DNA of 64,000 nt from Romanomermis culicivorax (lineage: Eukaryota; Nematoda; Enoplea; Mermithida; Mermithidae), in contig CAWUHX010000004.1 of NCBI GenBank assembly GCA_963922205.1, forward strand, positions 868,001 to 932,000, read 5' to 3'. The notes under the pieces are model-generated. The model saw only the letters and a program-made list of their open reading frames with translations. It was not told the origin of the DNA and ran no database searches. Position 1 is the first letter of the stretch. Each line of letters opens with the position of its first letter. A program made the translations under genes and the position numbers. This document shows, in pieces, positions 1 to 11,355 of the stretch.

Positions 1-725
1 TATTATAATTTGTATGTCAAATTGAGAGAAATTTGAATTTCTGGCCATAATTTTCAATCGTTTCTATAAAAAAAAAAGCTGATAGATTTTTCAGTATGCG
101 AAAATTTTTCCATAATTTCGAACTAAAATTTGGAAAAATCGTAATTTCTTTGTGTATAATTTATGTTTTTGCAGAAAAACCAGGAAAATTTTCTCGAGAT
201 GCGAAAATTTTTTCCTGATTTTGACGTAAAATTGACAGAAACCGCAATCTTTAGTAAAATTTTCCATCATTTCTATTGAAAAAACCTAGCAAACTTAGTC
301 AAAATACAAATGTTTGAAAATAAAATTAGAAAAATTTCGCAAATTTTTGCTATATTTTCCATAAAGCTGGAAAAATTCTCTAAAATGCAAAAAAATTTCT
401 CCCAGTTTTGAAGTGGAAAAAGATCGCCATTTCCTGCTATAATTTTCTGTGTTTTTCAATCATTTTTACCAGAAAAACTAGAAAACATTTCTAAAATATT
501 TGATAACTTTCATCTCAAATTGAGAGAAAGAGCAATTCATTATTATAATTTTCAATCGTTTCTATCAAGTAGAATTAGGCATTTTTCAGTGTGAAAATTC
601 TACTGTATTACCCACTTTTGGAAAATTATCTAAGAATATAGAATCGTCTAGTAGAAGTTTTTTTTGTTTTTTTTTATTTATTTGTCGGAATCCTGTTCTA
701 ACAGCCATGTTTGATGTTGCAGACA
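1..725 (-). repeat. inverted copy of the FBL 3'-flank block
   Basis: This very AT-rich noncoding stretch is the reverse complement, by eye, of the block lying 3' of FBL exon 2 at about 11,890-12,800, 30,400-31,340, 38,520-39,450 and 48,885-49,800. Shared landmarks are the tract with CATCTCGAGAAAATTTT and the tract with AACATGGCTGTTAGAACAGG. Its orientation implies that another FBL exon 2, on the plus strand, lies just left of the window. No coding potential seen. Confidence 0.7.
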
Positions 726-744
726 TATGAGCCCAGAAAAGCGT

Positions 745-2740
745 AACTGTAAGCAGGCTTTTTTGTGCACAACTATTTCTATGGTTTTTTGGGTTGAGGG
801 GTTCTTGATCACTGGGAATTTGATGGAAACGGCCATTTCACACTATGTTTACAATGTGTTTAATGTTCTATGTAGTTTATGTATCTTTTACTTTGACGGA
901 AAGTGAGAATTCATAGTTTTAAGATTTTTTTATTGTTTCTTAGATGTGAAGATGACCAAATTTAAAACTTAAATGTGCTTCTACGAAGGTTTTCACACAT
1001 GGCTGAGCTCACAAAAAAGGGGTGGGCTAGTCTATTAGAAAATGCCCCGATGGGGCAGAATGGAGAAGAATATACTTGCTTGGACAGTCACCAAGCTTGA
1101 AAAAGAAGTGGACTAGATTTTAGAGAACTCGGATTAAATTTAGAAAAAATTCACTTTTCTAATATTGAATTTTCATTCTTTCTCATAAAGAAGGTTTCCA
1201 TGTCTGTGAAAAAGTATATTCTGCAGCTGAGTGCATCAACACACTCCACAACGAAACTTGTGCATCTTCAAAATTTTGAGGAGGGTACAGGGGTGGACCT
1301 TGGTTTTTTTTTGGCGTTTTTTGAGACAAAAAATTCAGAAAAAGTTGACTAAAAAAATTTTTTTTCATAACAAATTATCCAGTTTTAAAACCCTTGGGGT
1401 AGTTTGTACCCCCAACCCCATGTCCTCCCTCACACATGTGAGCTAACTGTGTTAAACTTTTTTGATCTTTTTAGTGTCAATAACAGGAATCAATTCTGGG
1501 AAAGTGGCACATGAAATCCCACTCGTTTTTTTAGAAAAGGCTACAGCACAAAGTCTTCTCGGAACTAAATCGATTGTGCAAGATATTTTTAATTCACTCA
1601 TTTCGTATAGCATATCATATAGAATTCACTCCATAAGTTCTACTGATTACAAACTATAAGCAAATTTATTCTCCTCTATTTAGCTATTAAAAAATAGCAT
1701 CATTCCCAGTATTTGGGCTTAAGCTGAAATTTACAGAAAGAGTGCAAGCTTTTGGCAGGATGGCAGACGGGAAGCAAGTTCACCCACCCCTGTCGCTTCA
1801 GTCCTGCTTTCAGAATGCCACACTGTTGCCATGGGAGTGCGAGTATGGTGGGGGAGAACTGGACACAGGCATTGGCGCACACCCATAATGTTGGCGTGGC
1901 TGAACCAGGATTTTTGTCTGCTTTACCCTGTTCTCCCATTTGCCTATTGGAATCCAATGACTGTAACCAAGGCTCAGTTGCACTAAAGGGGTCTCAGATC
2001 GAGCTCAAGATAATTTTGAGCAAAAAAGCCACTCGGTTTGATCTCAAGTTGCGTGTAATTTGAATGCCATCAGGACTATAACGAGCTCAATTATCCCCAA
2101 AACAAATAAATATAAAATTTGTGCAATTCCCAAACTCGAACTTCATGCCAAGTATTAGTTAATCCTGAAGTGAGTATTGTTTATTCACTGGAAGAAAATA
2201 ATTTGGACGTTGTGATTAGCTCAAACTCAGAATCATCAATTCAAACTCAATGTTGAGATTATCCCCATGTTGGGAAAGTGCAACCAACCTCAGGTTTCTT
2301 TATAGTTCTGAAAATGTCTATAATATGCCTCCCTCACTATTTTCCAGCTAGTGGGAGAGGCAGATGTTTTGAATCAGTCGGGAGTTAGAATGCTATTGGT
2401 TCACCATTTCTTCACATTTGAAGTCATGTGCATATAATTTTCACCAAGAAAAATGTTACTGTAGTTGATGCCAGAGGTAGGACAAAATGCATGATGCAGC
2501 AGAATGTGCTTTTTTACAGCCGTGGAAATTTTTTTGGAAAGAATGAAAATCTAATATAATGAAGGTGATTTTTTTTATAACTTCAACTCAAGTTCTCAAG
2601 AATCTAGTCCCCTTCTTTTTCTAGCCTGGCAACTATCCAAGCGAGTATATTCTTCTTTTTTCTGGCCCGTAGTGGTATTTTCTAACAAACTAGTATATGT
2701 CACAAAAATTCTGGTATCTACGAAAAGAACATTTGGTGCC
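745..2740 (+). repeat. R1 composite repeat, copy 1
   Basis: A noncoding repeat family unit. It begins with one ~97 bp satellite-like monomer (TTGATGGAAACGGCCATTTC region), then an arm around 1,020-1,430 that includes AAAAGTATATTCTGCAGC. A central part at 1,740-2,440 is somewhat GC-richer at first. An inverted version of the arm lies at about 2,480-2,700. Related copies are at 4,843-5,914 and 6,336-7,690, and an inverted copy is at 58,300-60,340. ORFs inside (for example 1,752-2,063) resemble no family and are not called. The element class is unknown. Confidence 0.6.
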
Positions 2741-2802
2741 GGCTGGTGCTAGATACTGTAGCACTGATGCCTGAACATTCCTATCTCTCTATTACAACAG
2801 AT

Positions 2803-3041
2803 ATGCATGGCAAGAATTTTCCACTTTTCATATTGGTGGTGGGGAGATGGGTGTCGGCGAGCAGAAAAAACAGGAAAAAAAGCTCCGCAACCATACGTTT
2901 AATGCAAAATATGCAAAAATCATAAAAAAGGTGTCCTAGAGAAAGTTTGGGGGGAGTGTTGACGATTTTTTGGACCAGGGGGTGTACAGGGTCTCAGGTA
3001 GGAGGGTCTACCCTCAACCCCACCCAACCCCCTATGTGCAT
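2803..3041. mobile_element. MITE-2 copy (ATGCACATAGG ends)
   Basis: Short nonautonomous repeat with imperfect inverted ends (left ATGCATGGCAAGAATTTTCC, right CCTATGTGCAT) and a conserved GGGTCTCAGGTA tract near the right end. Further copies are at 17,966-19,160 (split), 42,552-42,778, 57,340-57,531 (truncated), 60,938-61,156 and 62,431-62,691. It sits just upstream of FBL-1, as another copy does upstream of FBL-7. Confidence 0.65.
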
Positions 3042-3112
3042 GTCATTCTCTTCTGCAAGTAAAATTTTCTTTTGTTCAGATAGTAAGAATCACCATCGAT
3101 CGCTTTATTGAT

Positions 3113-4263
3113 ATGAATGATGTCCTCATTATTAGGGAGATCTTAAAATATTTTGATTTCGGAGAATTGTGCATAGCGGAGTGAATAAATTCAAATTTCA
3201 AAAGTTGCGTCGAATGGGAGTTGTGTTGGTTGAAATACATCAATTTTGATCAAATACATAATTTTTTCTGGAAGAATGTTATGGGCGAAATTCAAAGATA
3301 TTGTTCCCGTCTGCATCACTCAAAAAATTTAAACTTGCTCTGGAAAAAGGGATTTGATTGATTCACCTGAGCCATTGATAGTTGCGAATTTTACGAAAAA
3401 TTTCCTTATCCTTCTTCCAAGTTTACAAAAATTAGCATGTTTGAAAATGTATTTATTTTTTGTGATTCATTTCGCTGGGAAAATTCACTGGACTTTGTGG
3501 AAAATTCTCATAATTTGCGGAAACTTAGTGTGTATATAGACGGGAGTGAATTATTCAACAATGAAATACGAGAGAGAATAAATAAACTTATTATCGGCCA
3601 TTCCACCTTGATGAAATTGGAAATTATCCGAGGTGATGATTTTTGGATTGATTTATCATTGTGTCGAAATTTAACTCATTTTATATTGGAATTGGATGAA
3701 GGAATGGACAGTCGAAAATACGAACAATTGTTGTCATTGCTCGATTTTAATTTGAATTTAGAAATTCTGAATTTTGTTAAGGTATCACATGGTAATCCTC
3801 AGCTGATCGAAAAGTTGATGAGGTTGCCAAAATTGAAAAGTTTGTTCTTGGACATTTGTCAGTCGCACACCAACCTCGATGAAGATTCCGATTTACCTCA
3901 TTACAGAATTATGAGAGATTTATATTTCGTTTCTTTGCAAAATATCAATATTCGCTGTGAGAAATTCGAAAGTCATGCAAAATTTTCGCTTTTCCATTAT
4001 CTCGTTGTCCCCTGTTGAAACAATTTTGTTTGCTAGTACGGTGTCTGAAATTGGAATTTTATGGCACCCTTTTTGACAAATTTTCCCTTTACAATCAAAT
4101 TGAAATTTTCACAATCGGCCTTCAACTGAGACGTGAACATCAGTCATTTATTTGCAACGAAATATCGAAAATGACGAATTTAAAGTACTTCTGGTTACAT
4201 TCCGCTAATTTTCCATTTTTTGATGTTCAAATGGTCAGCGAACTGTGGAAATTGAAAGTGTAA
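3113..4263 (+). pseudogene. FBL-1, F-box/LRR-like pseudogene, exon 1
   Basis: Plus-strand relative of FBL exon 1. ATG at 3,113 follows a splice-acceptor-like TTTGTTCAG (3,071-3,079), as in the other members. The F-box part reads ILKYFDFGELCIAE, then meets a stop. More stops follow near 3,356 and 4,016, with frame changes around 3,360-3,440. The LRR-like part still aligns (PQLIEKLMRLPKLKSL; LPHYRIMRDLYFVSLQNI). It ends at WKLKV followed by GTAAGT, the family's conserved exon 1 donor. No exon 2 is found downstream on this strand. With the sequence on both sides it forms an inverted copy of the FBL-7 locus, so it is a decayed duplicate. Confidence 0.85.
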
Positions 4264-4842
4264 GTTTCCAACTTTGCCGATTATTTTAACAAGAGTGACA
4301 GCCTAAAGCCAAGCTGAACTTCTTTGATGCTCAAAGTTTTGAATAATCTCATAGTTAGAATCATAATTGGCGGAACAGCGTCAACCTATAATATACTTGG
4401 CCCCCAAATTTCGTGGCCCCCAACGTAAAACCAAAACGGTGAAAGATAGAACCTTGGGGTTTTTCATAATTTCGAGCATAAGGGCAAACTATGGGATGCC
4501 TTCTGTCACATCACCTCCATCTGCAAGTGCACGACGCGGCTCCAAAATTATGCAAAAAATGCACTTTTTAAGGCCAGTTCCACTATGCTCCACGATGGGT
4601 GTGGCGCATCCAAGCTCCATTCTTCATCCTGAGCATCTCTGGGGTTCGATCTCAAATGCGATTTTTCATTTTTTTAAATATGGCCTCAGTTCAACTATAG
4701 GGTGGTCCAAAGTGCCAAGAACCGCGAAATTTGGCAGTTTTGTTATAAAATACTCACAGCTTTAAAAAAAGAATTTTTTCCAGTTTCAATGAACCAGTAG
4801 CCTTTTCAGGATTTTTCGGGTGCTAAGGTCTGTGATCATATG
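4264..4842 (+). repeat. intron-derived block shared with the FBL-7 intron
   Basis: No gene. The part at about 4,367-4,760 is an inverted relative of 60,415-60,830: TATAATATACTTGGCCCCCA here matches the complement of TGGGGGCCAAGTATATTATA there. It follows FBL-1 exon 1 just as the 60 kb copy follows FBL-7 exon 1, so it is leftover intron. The ORF at 4,367-4,765 is not called. Confidence 0.6.
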
Positions 4843-5914
4843 TAATTCAATGGACATGGTCACTTTACACAAAAAATTATACTGAGTATAACCAAGCCTA
4901 TTTTGGTGATTGTTTGATGAAAGGGGTTTTTGATGGAAGATAATTTAATGGATGCATCCACTTTACACACAAAATTGTATTGAGTGTAAACAATTTTATT
5001 TCTTTTTTTGGGGGATGAGGTTTCTGACCATTAAGAATTCAATGGACATAGTCACTTGACACAAAATATGGTTCTGTGTGTAAAAAAGGTATTTCCATGG
5101 TTTTTGGGGTTGAGGAAGTCTTGATAATGGGAAATTCAATGGAAATGGTCACTTTAGACTACAACGTGCTTCAAATGTATGCAGTTTCCACATCTTTTAC
5201 TTTTACGAGAAGTGAGATATAGTAGCTTTAAGATTGTTTTTTATAGTTTCTATTATGTGAAGATGACCAAATTCAAAACTTCAATGGCCTTATACAACTT
5301 TTTCATGCATGCCTGAGGCCCACTTAAAACAGGTGGCCTAGTTTATTAGCAATTGCCCCCATGGGGAAAAAGAAAGAAGAATATACTTGCCTCCATAGTT
5401 GCCATTCTAGAAGAAGAAGTGGGCTAGATTGTTGAGAACTTTGGTCAAAGTTGGGAAAAATTCACTTCCATTATATTGGATATTCATTCTTCCTCGAAAC
5501 AAATTTCCCATGTCTATGAAAAAGTATATTCTGCAGCTGAGTGCATCAACGCACTTTCCAACCAAACATGTGCATCTCCGAAATCTTGAGGTGGGTACAT
5601 GTGTGGACCTTGGTTTTTTTGGACAGAAAATTCAGAAAAAGTTGACCAAATTTTTTTTTTCGTAACAAATTCTCCAGTTTCAAAACTCTTGTGTAGTTTG
5701 TACCCTCATGTCCCACCTCACACAGATCGCTCCCAACTGTGTTGGACTTTTTTACTGAATTTTATGTCAACAAAAGGAATCCACTTTGGGAATGTGGCAC
5801 ATAAAATCCCACTCAGCTTTTTTAGAAAAAAAGTACGGCACAGAGTCTCAGAACTAAACTGATTGTGAAGATATGTTTAATTCACTCATTTTATATAACA
5901 TATGATTTAGAATT
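4843..5914 (+). repeat. R1 repeat, first unit of a tandem duplication, with ~97 bp satellite
   Basis: Four monomers of about 92-101 bp start near 4,843, 4,945, 5,037 and 5,130; each contains a form of TTCAATGGACATGGTCACTT. An R1 arm follows to 5,914, including CTGCAGCTGAGTGCATCAAC. The same order recurs at 6,343-7,430, so this is a tandem duplication of about 1.1 kb with MITE-1a at the junction. Confidence 0.7.
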
Positions 5915-6335
5915 ATACATGTAATTGGGGGGGAAGTGCTATGGGAACCCCCCAGAAATCGTCGACCATATGGCTAGCCATTGGGTGACCCCCCCCCAGG
6001 ATTTTCCAATAGCTAGCCGTATGGTAACCCTAGGGACCCCCATAGTTTTAGTCCGAAAAATAGTGAAAAGTGTCATTTTTTCATGAAAAATGTCAATTTT
6101 TGAACAAAAAATGGTCAAAAACGTCAATTTTCTCTGCGCTTCGCGCCGTAAGTACATATTTTATCATTTTTTAGACAAAAATTACCACTTTTTGAACCGT
6201 TTTTTGGACATTTTTCATGAAAAAATCGATCCTTCAGGGATTCCTCCCTCCGAAATTTTGGGAATTACTGACCCCCCGCCCCAAAAAAGTGGCTCAACCC
6301 CGCCCCCCAGATCTCAGAGCTCCGTTACATGTATG
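5915..6335. mobile_element. MITE-1a (CATACATGTAA-type TIR)
   Basis: A 421 bp nonautonomous element with inverted ends ATACATGTAA and TTACATGTATG; the outermost C at the left is missing. Runs of G and C lie inside each end, and a conserved core contains ACCATATGGCTAGCCATTGG. Flanks share GATTTAGAATT and GATATAGAATT, an imperfect target duplication. Intact relatives at 22,163 and 37,306 show exact 8 bp TSDs. Confidence 0.75.
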
Positions 6336-7690
6336 ATATAGAATTCAATGGACGTGGTCACTTTACACAAAAAATTATACTGAGTATAACCGAGCGTATT
6401 TTGGTCATTCTTTGGTGAAAGGGGTTTTTGACCGAAATTAATTCAATGGATGCAACCATTTTACACACAAAATTATATTGAGTGTAAACAATTATACTTC
6501 TTTTATTTTTCGGGGATGAGGTTTCTGATTATCGAGAATTCAATGGACATTCAATTAACACAGTCACTTGACACAAAATATGGTTCTGTGTTTAAAAAAA
6601 GGTATTTCTGAAGTTTTCCGGGTTGAGGAATTCTTGATCATGGGAAATTCAATGGAAATGGTCACTTTAGACTCTGTTTACAACGTGCTTTAAATGTATG
6701 CGGTTTCCAAATCTTACTTTAACAAGAAGTAAGATATTGTAGCTTTAAGATTGCATTTAATTGTTTCTTTGGTGTGAAGATGACCAAATTTAAAACTTCG
6801 ATGGGCGTGTACGAACGTTTTCATGCATGGCTGAGGCCCACTTAAAATAGGTGAACTAGTTAGCAAATGTCCCAATGGGGAAGAAAAAAGGAGAGTGTAC
6901 TTGCTTGCATAGTTGCCAAGTTAGAAAAAGAAGTGGAGAAGATTTTTGAGAACTTTGGTCAAAGTTGGGAAAAATTCACTTTCGTTATATTTATTGGATG
7001 ATATTCATTTTTTCTCGAAACAAATTTTCCATGTCTATGAAAAAGTATATTCTGCAGCTGAGTGTATCAACACACTTCCCAACCAAACATGTGCATCTCC
7101 AAAATTTTTATGAGGGTGTAGGGATGGACATTGGCGTTTTTTGAGACAAAAAATTCAAAAAAAGTTCACCAAAATTTTTTTTTTCGCAACAAATTTATAA
7201 GTTTCAAAGACCTTGGATAGTTTGTACCCTCATGTCCCACCTCACACAGATCGCTCCCAACTGTGTTGAATTTTTTTACTGAATTTGGTGTCAAAAACTA
7301 TGGGAAAGTGTCACATTAAATCCCACTCGGCTTTTTTAGAAAATAAAGTAGAGCACAAAGTCTCAGAACTAAATCGATTGTGAAGATATGTTTAATACAC
7401 TCATTTTATGTAACATACGATTTAGAATTCACATAGTACAGTAAGTTCTGCTGATTACAAGCTATAAACAAGTTAATCCTCGGCTATTTAAATATTGAAC
7501 ACAAAAGCATCATTTACCGTTTTTAGATTTAAACTGAACTTTGCAGAATAAGCACTTGTTGCGGGATTGCAGACGGGAAGCAATTTCACCCATTCCTGTT
7601 GGTCCCGACCCCTAATGTAGGCGTGGCTGAATCAGAAGCATTTTAATGGCCTTTTTGTATGCTTCACCCCAAGCCTGTAGCCGGGAATTT
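6336..7690 (+). repeat. R1 repeat, second unit of the tandem duplication
   Basis: The satellite monomers restart near 6,343, followed by the R1 arm (to about 7,430) and part of the R1 centre (GGGATTGCAGACGGGAAGCA, compare about 1,757-1,776). No coding potential is recognised. Confidence 0.65.
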
Positions 7691-8147
7691 TTTTCGAGCG
7701 CTAGCACACGTTTTTTTCACTCAATTGGCATTTCTGATTTGAGTTGGAAAAAAATCAATACCTTTGCCTTTTTCAACACTTGAAACATTTCGGGGGCCAT
7801 TGATCACGATTTTCTCCCTGTCGGAGTGAAATATCCGAAAATTATTTATTTAGCTGTGGAAGTCATAGGATCATGAAAGTGTGGTAAACAAGTGTGACCA
7901 TCACTAACTGTGGAAAAATTTAAACGAGAAATAATTCATCAAAGAGATTGCAAATGAATATTTCATAGTGTACTGAGTGTGAACATGAATTCAAGACCAA
8001 ATTACTACCAGTTCTTCAGTCTTACTATTTTTCCGTCACAAATTACTATTTTTATTTTTGTTCGATACAATTTCTCTCTCATGGAGAGAATTTTTTATAC
8101 ATGAGGAATGAAAAACAAACGATTACTGTACATTATGCACAACAAAT
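7691..8147. other. no gene seen
   Basis: AT-rich sequence between the R1 repeat and the BEN-domain fragment. I recognise no gene, repeat relative or RNA here. Confidence 0.5.
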
Positions 8148-8700
8148 TTACTGAGCACTTTTATTCCCCGATTTTAGAAAAGCATCAATTGCTTTGTGGC
8201 ATGTTCTCCAAACATCAGCATATTTTTCGTTTGTTTGGGGTGGAAAACCAATCATAACAGTTTCTTTGATGTGTTGAATACGCCACGATGACAATGGTTC
8301 TTTTCCTTGCACACCCCGTACGTTACTGTTCATTAATTCCTGAGGTGTATATAGCTTTTGTAACATTTTTGTACAAAATGAATGCTGTTTGTCTAATAAG
8401 TTCAATTTCGCTTTGAGAAAGAAAATTTTGGGTCGTCATTGTTTGAGGTACTTGTAACAACGGCGAACAAAAGACGGCTGAAGCAGGTGGAGGTTTTTCT
8501 AGCATTTCAGTAATTGGTGTATGAATGGGATTATAGTCATCTTCATTATGGTAAAAGTCGGCCAGAGTGTTGGTTGAAGAGTTGGCCGCTATTGGCAGAC
8601 TGTTGTGATTATTAGGTGTTGTACAGGGCATTGCGAGTGTGTTTCTCATCTCCATCACAATATTCAAAATTTTCGTATTAATTTGAATCGTTTCTCTTTT
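8148..8700 (-). pseudogene. BEN-domain protein, frameshifted
   Basis: Two overlapping minus-strand frames (8,323-8,667 and 8,148-8,405) together look like the C-terminal part of a BEN-domain protein. An N-terminal stretch rich in polar residues leads into IELIRQTAFILYKNVTK. After one frame change near 8,350-8,400 comes YTPQELMNSNVRG, then LSSWRIQHIKETVMIGFPP and YADVWRTCHKAIDAFLKSG. The order TP-x-EL ... NVRG ... L-x2-W-R ... IK ... W-x2-C-x2-AI is BEN-like. BEN domains bind DNA or chromatin proteins and occur in host genes, DNA viruses and some mobile elements. No upstream exon was identified; a stop lies about 20 codons before the first Met. The frame break suggests a pseudogene. The family call rests on motif recognition only. 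Confidence 0.55.
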
Positions 8701-9256
8701 GAATCATATTTTATTTTTAGTGCACAATTGCAGCAAGTCAAAAGCTGTTGTTACATGAAAATTTACGTGGAAATTTATCAGTTTCATTTGGAAATGTTAA
8801 GCATTTTAAAAGAAAGAATTGCACTGGAACCCCCAATAATTTTTATGCTCTGTGTGTGCATTTACTTATTGATTTAAAATGTCAACACAGGGCATAAGGT
8901 ACTAAGTATACTCCTGTTTTCCGCGTAAAATTTATGTCTACTCGAATTTCTTCTTGCAGGTTTTAATTGGTTAAGCTAATGATTTGGTCGATGATGTGCA
9001 TTTTGAAGGATACTGTAACTTATGACATGGAATTTCAGCCATTTAAATTATAATATTATTACTGGAGGTTATCGACATACGAATTTTTAATTCACAAACT
9101 TGACTCATTAATGTGCAGCATGTAAATAAGGCATCATTTTTAACACAAAATGAAAATGTAAAATTATGCAAATGTTGGTACTCCCCATTTTTTCCCATAT
9201 ATTTCTTTTCCATTTTATTTTATCTGTCATTTCCTTTATTATGTTATACTCTTATT
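8701..9256. other. no gene seen
   Basis: AT-rich gap between the minus-strand BEN fragment and the plus-strand exonuclease fragment. A pyrimidine tract ending in TTATTACAG at about 9,252-9,260 could be the acceptor of the next gene's first visible exon. Confidence 0.4.
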
Positions 9257-10687
9257 ACAGAAATAAGTAAAGAAAGTTATAGTATCTTTCAATGTTCAGA
9301 TTACAACGTCAAAAGGGTCGTAGGGATCCATGAACTGGACCAGTGGTTTAAAGCCACTTTTGGATACTGGCCAGCTAATCCCAAGGAACCACCTATGGTA
9401 GACATCGGGAATATTAGTTAAGTACTCTGTTGTATCCAAGAAGTATCAATTTTCAGAGGACAGCCAGTTTGTGGATTTGAGGTAGAAAAAGTCCATCAGG
9501 ATAAGGAGAATCCTTGTTCAAGATGAGAGAGGTCCACAATCCGATGGGAAAAAAGTTTGCCGGGTAGGTAAGCTTGGCACTCACCAACAGCCAAACCTAC
9601 GTTATTGATACGACAACCTTAATGGTCAAGGAGTGGACAAGCAGCCATGATTTCCTCAACAACCGACATGCTATTCGCCGGACACTCGGTATTGGAGGAC
9701 TTGGTAAGTATTTACAACATATGTGGTGTAGGGCGATACAATAAGGATAGGGACAAAACTGTCCCCTTACAGAAACATCTAAGGAAGACCAAGGGTCGAT
9801 ACTTTGATCTAGACCGTTTCGGCTTGACCATGGTAGGGGTTAACCTAGAGAAAAAATGTTTTCAGATGGGTATTCGTGTCGAAACCTTTCGATTAAAGGG
9901 ATTGGTCACGGAATTTTATTTAAAAGATGTGGGCCCCTATCAATATGATTTTTCGCTAAAGGCGAACCGTGATCAGTTTGCCAAAAGAGGAATATTGCCG
10001 GAAGAGCTTAGGTACGCAGCTCTAGACGCATATTATTCCTTATTGGTCATGTTTACCCCGATTCACTATGGCATGGCCGATCAACTGCTTATTCAAATGC
10101 AGATTTTTGATCATGACGAGGTTGATCCCAAACAGATCAATACCGTTGTCTTACATTTTTATCAACAATATTTACTAATACCAGGCAATGTGAACAGAGA
10201 AATGGGGCTAGGCTCCCCAGTAATGGAAACTGATCAGGTACAGCCTAATATGGTATACCATATGATGAAGTGTGAAATGCATAACCGTTGGGCAGTACAA
10301 ATGCAGGGAAATAATGCTGGTTATTATACCACACCTACGAAGTGTAATCCCCTTCGTCCTCAAGGCGTCCAGTTGCCAAGTGGTTTTTATCTGCTACTCC
10401 CGAGAGATAGCAAACCACTAAAAGATGATGGGTACACCGAAGACTGTGATCCTGATGAAATCCAGAATGTACAAATACCAGACTGGGTCAACATTGCCAA
10501 GGATATTGTGGAAAATCTCAAATCAGGTGGATCCTATTGGGATTTAGACGGTAAGATATCTTTGACTCTTTATGAAAATGCTAAGCTTTACTGGCAACAA
10601 GCGGGGAAGCCTGATAACAACCCAGAAGAAGTGTTTTCTTCCAACAATCATTACCCAGTGAGTATAGACGGCCATAAAGAAGTCTAA
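9257..10687 (+). pseudogene. DEDDy-type 3'-5' exonuclease-domain protein (WRN/RNase D-like), broken
   Basis: Pieces in order: SDYNVKRVVGIHELDQWFK (about 9,299-9,355); a possible 40 nt GT-AG intron (9,417-9,456) that joins in frame to an Exo I-like GFEVEK; then [13 protein letters not shown] (about 9,600-9,640) in a shifted frame; then a 346-codon frame (9,647-10,687) with an Exo II-like [10 protein letters not shown] and an Exo III-like [11 protein letters not shown]. The Y-x3-D spacing marks the DEDDy class, which trims DNA or RNA 3' ends. The first acidic residue of Exo I is Glu where Asp is usual. At least one stop (near 9,522) and one frame change (near 9,660) break the gene. The region looks less AT-rich than its flanks. 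About 200 residues follow Exo III and are unrecognised. It may be a host-gene remnant or cargo of an unseen element. Confidence 0.6.
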
Positions 10688-11135
10688 AAGACAAACTTTT
10701 ATATGCCAAACTTGGCCAAAATATTGAGTATGCTAGATGAGCGAAACTTTCCGGAGTTAGAGCTGATCTGCAAATTCATGCCATTGGCCTATCATTTGGC
10801 ATGACCACATTCAAGAGCGGAGTGCCACTATGAAACTAATGCACTGCTAAATTATAACTTTTTAAATATTTATACTAGAGAAGGCCAGGAAATGATTAAA
10901 CGCATGTCCTGGAAGTCAGGCAACCGTCTGGCTTACTATTTAGAATTAGCAGCTACATTAGCCCGCCAACCCTATTGGATACAGAAAAACTGCATTTTGA
11001 TGCATTTTACAAGACTCGAATCCAAAAAACTCGAATCATCATTATTTTACATATTAATTAGCTCAGCTGCAACTTTTAGTATGTGTACTCTTCTTTACCA
11101 CTCAATCCTTAATGGTTCCTTTTTATCTTGAACGT
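10688..11135 (+). pseudogene. possible 3' continuation of the exonuclease gene
   Basis: Composition stays coding-like after the stop at 10,687. Frames read NFPELELICKFMPLAYHLA (about 10,747-10,803) and, at 10,892-11,010, MIKRMSWKSGNRLAYYLELA. These are in different frames with stops between them. No family is recognised. They may be decayed coding sequence of the same gene. Confidence 0.3.
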
Positions 11136-11147
11136 AAGTCTCACCTC

Positions 11148-11355
11148 CATACCTGTATTTGGGAGGGGGAACCCACCCCAGCTTGGCCAACCATATACCC
11201 AACCCTCCCCCCCCAGTTTGGAGGAAATTGAAAAAAAATTTGCAAAACAGTGTTTTTTGACCTTTTTTGGGAAAAATTTCGACTTTTTCGACGCCTGCCC
11301 CCCAAATTTTGGATTTACCCCCCCCTCCCAACTGGTCGGAGGTCTTACAGGTATG
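11148..11355. mobile_element. MITE-3a (CATACCTGTA TIR, 8 bp TSD)
   Basis: A 208 bp element with perfect inverted ends CATACCTGTA and TACAGGTATG. It is flanked by CTCACCTC (11,140-11,147) and CTCAGCTC (11,356-11,363), an 8 bp duplication with one mismatch. The interior has runs of G, then C, and TTTGGGAAAAATTTCGAC. No ORF of its own. Confidence 0.85.

Noticed and set aside
1752-2063. 103-codon ORF in the GC-richer part of R1
   Set aside because: Overlaps an open frame on the opposite strand; the related sequence at 7,555-7,690 does not keep it; no domain.
4367-4765. 132-codon ORF after FBL-1
   Set aside because: The inverted counterpart at 60.4-60.8 kb does not keep the frame; it is intron-derived repeat.
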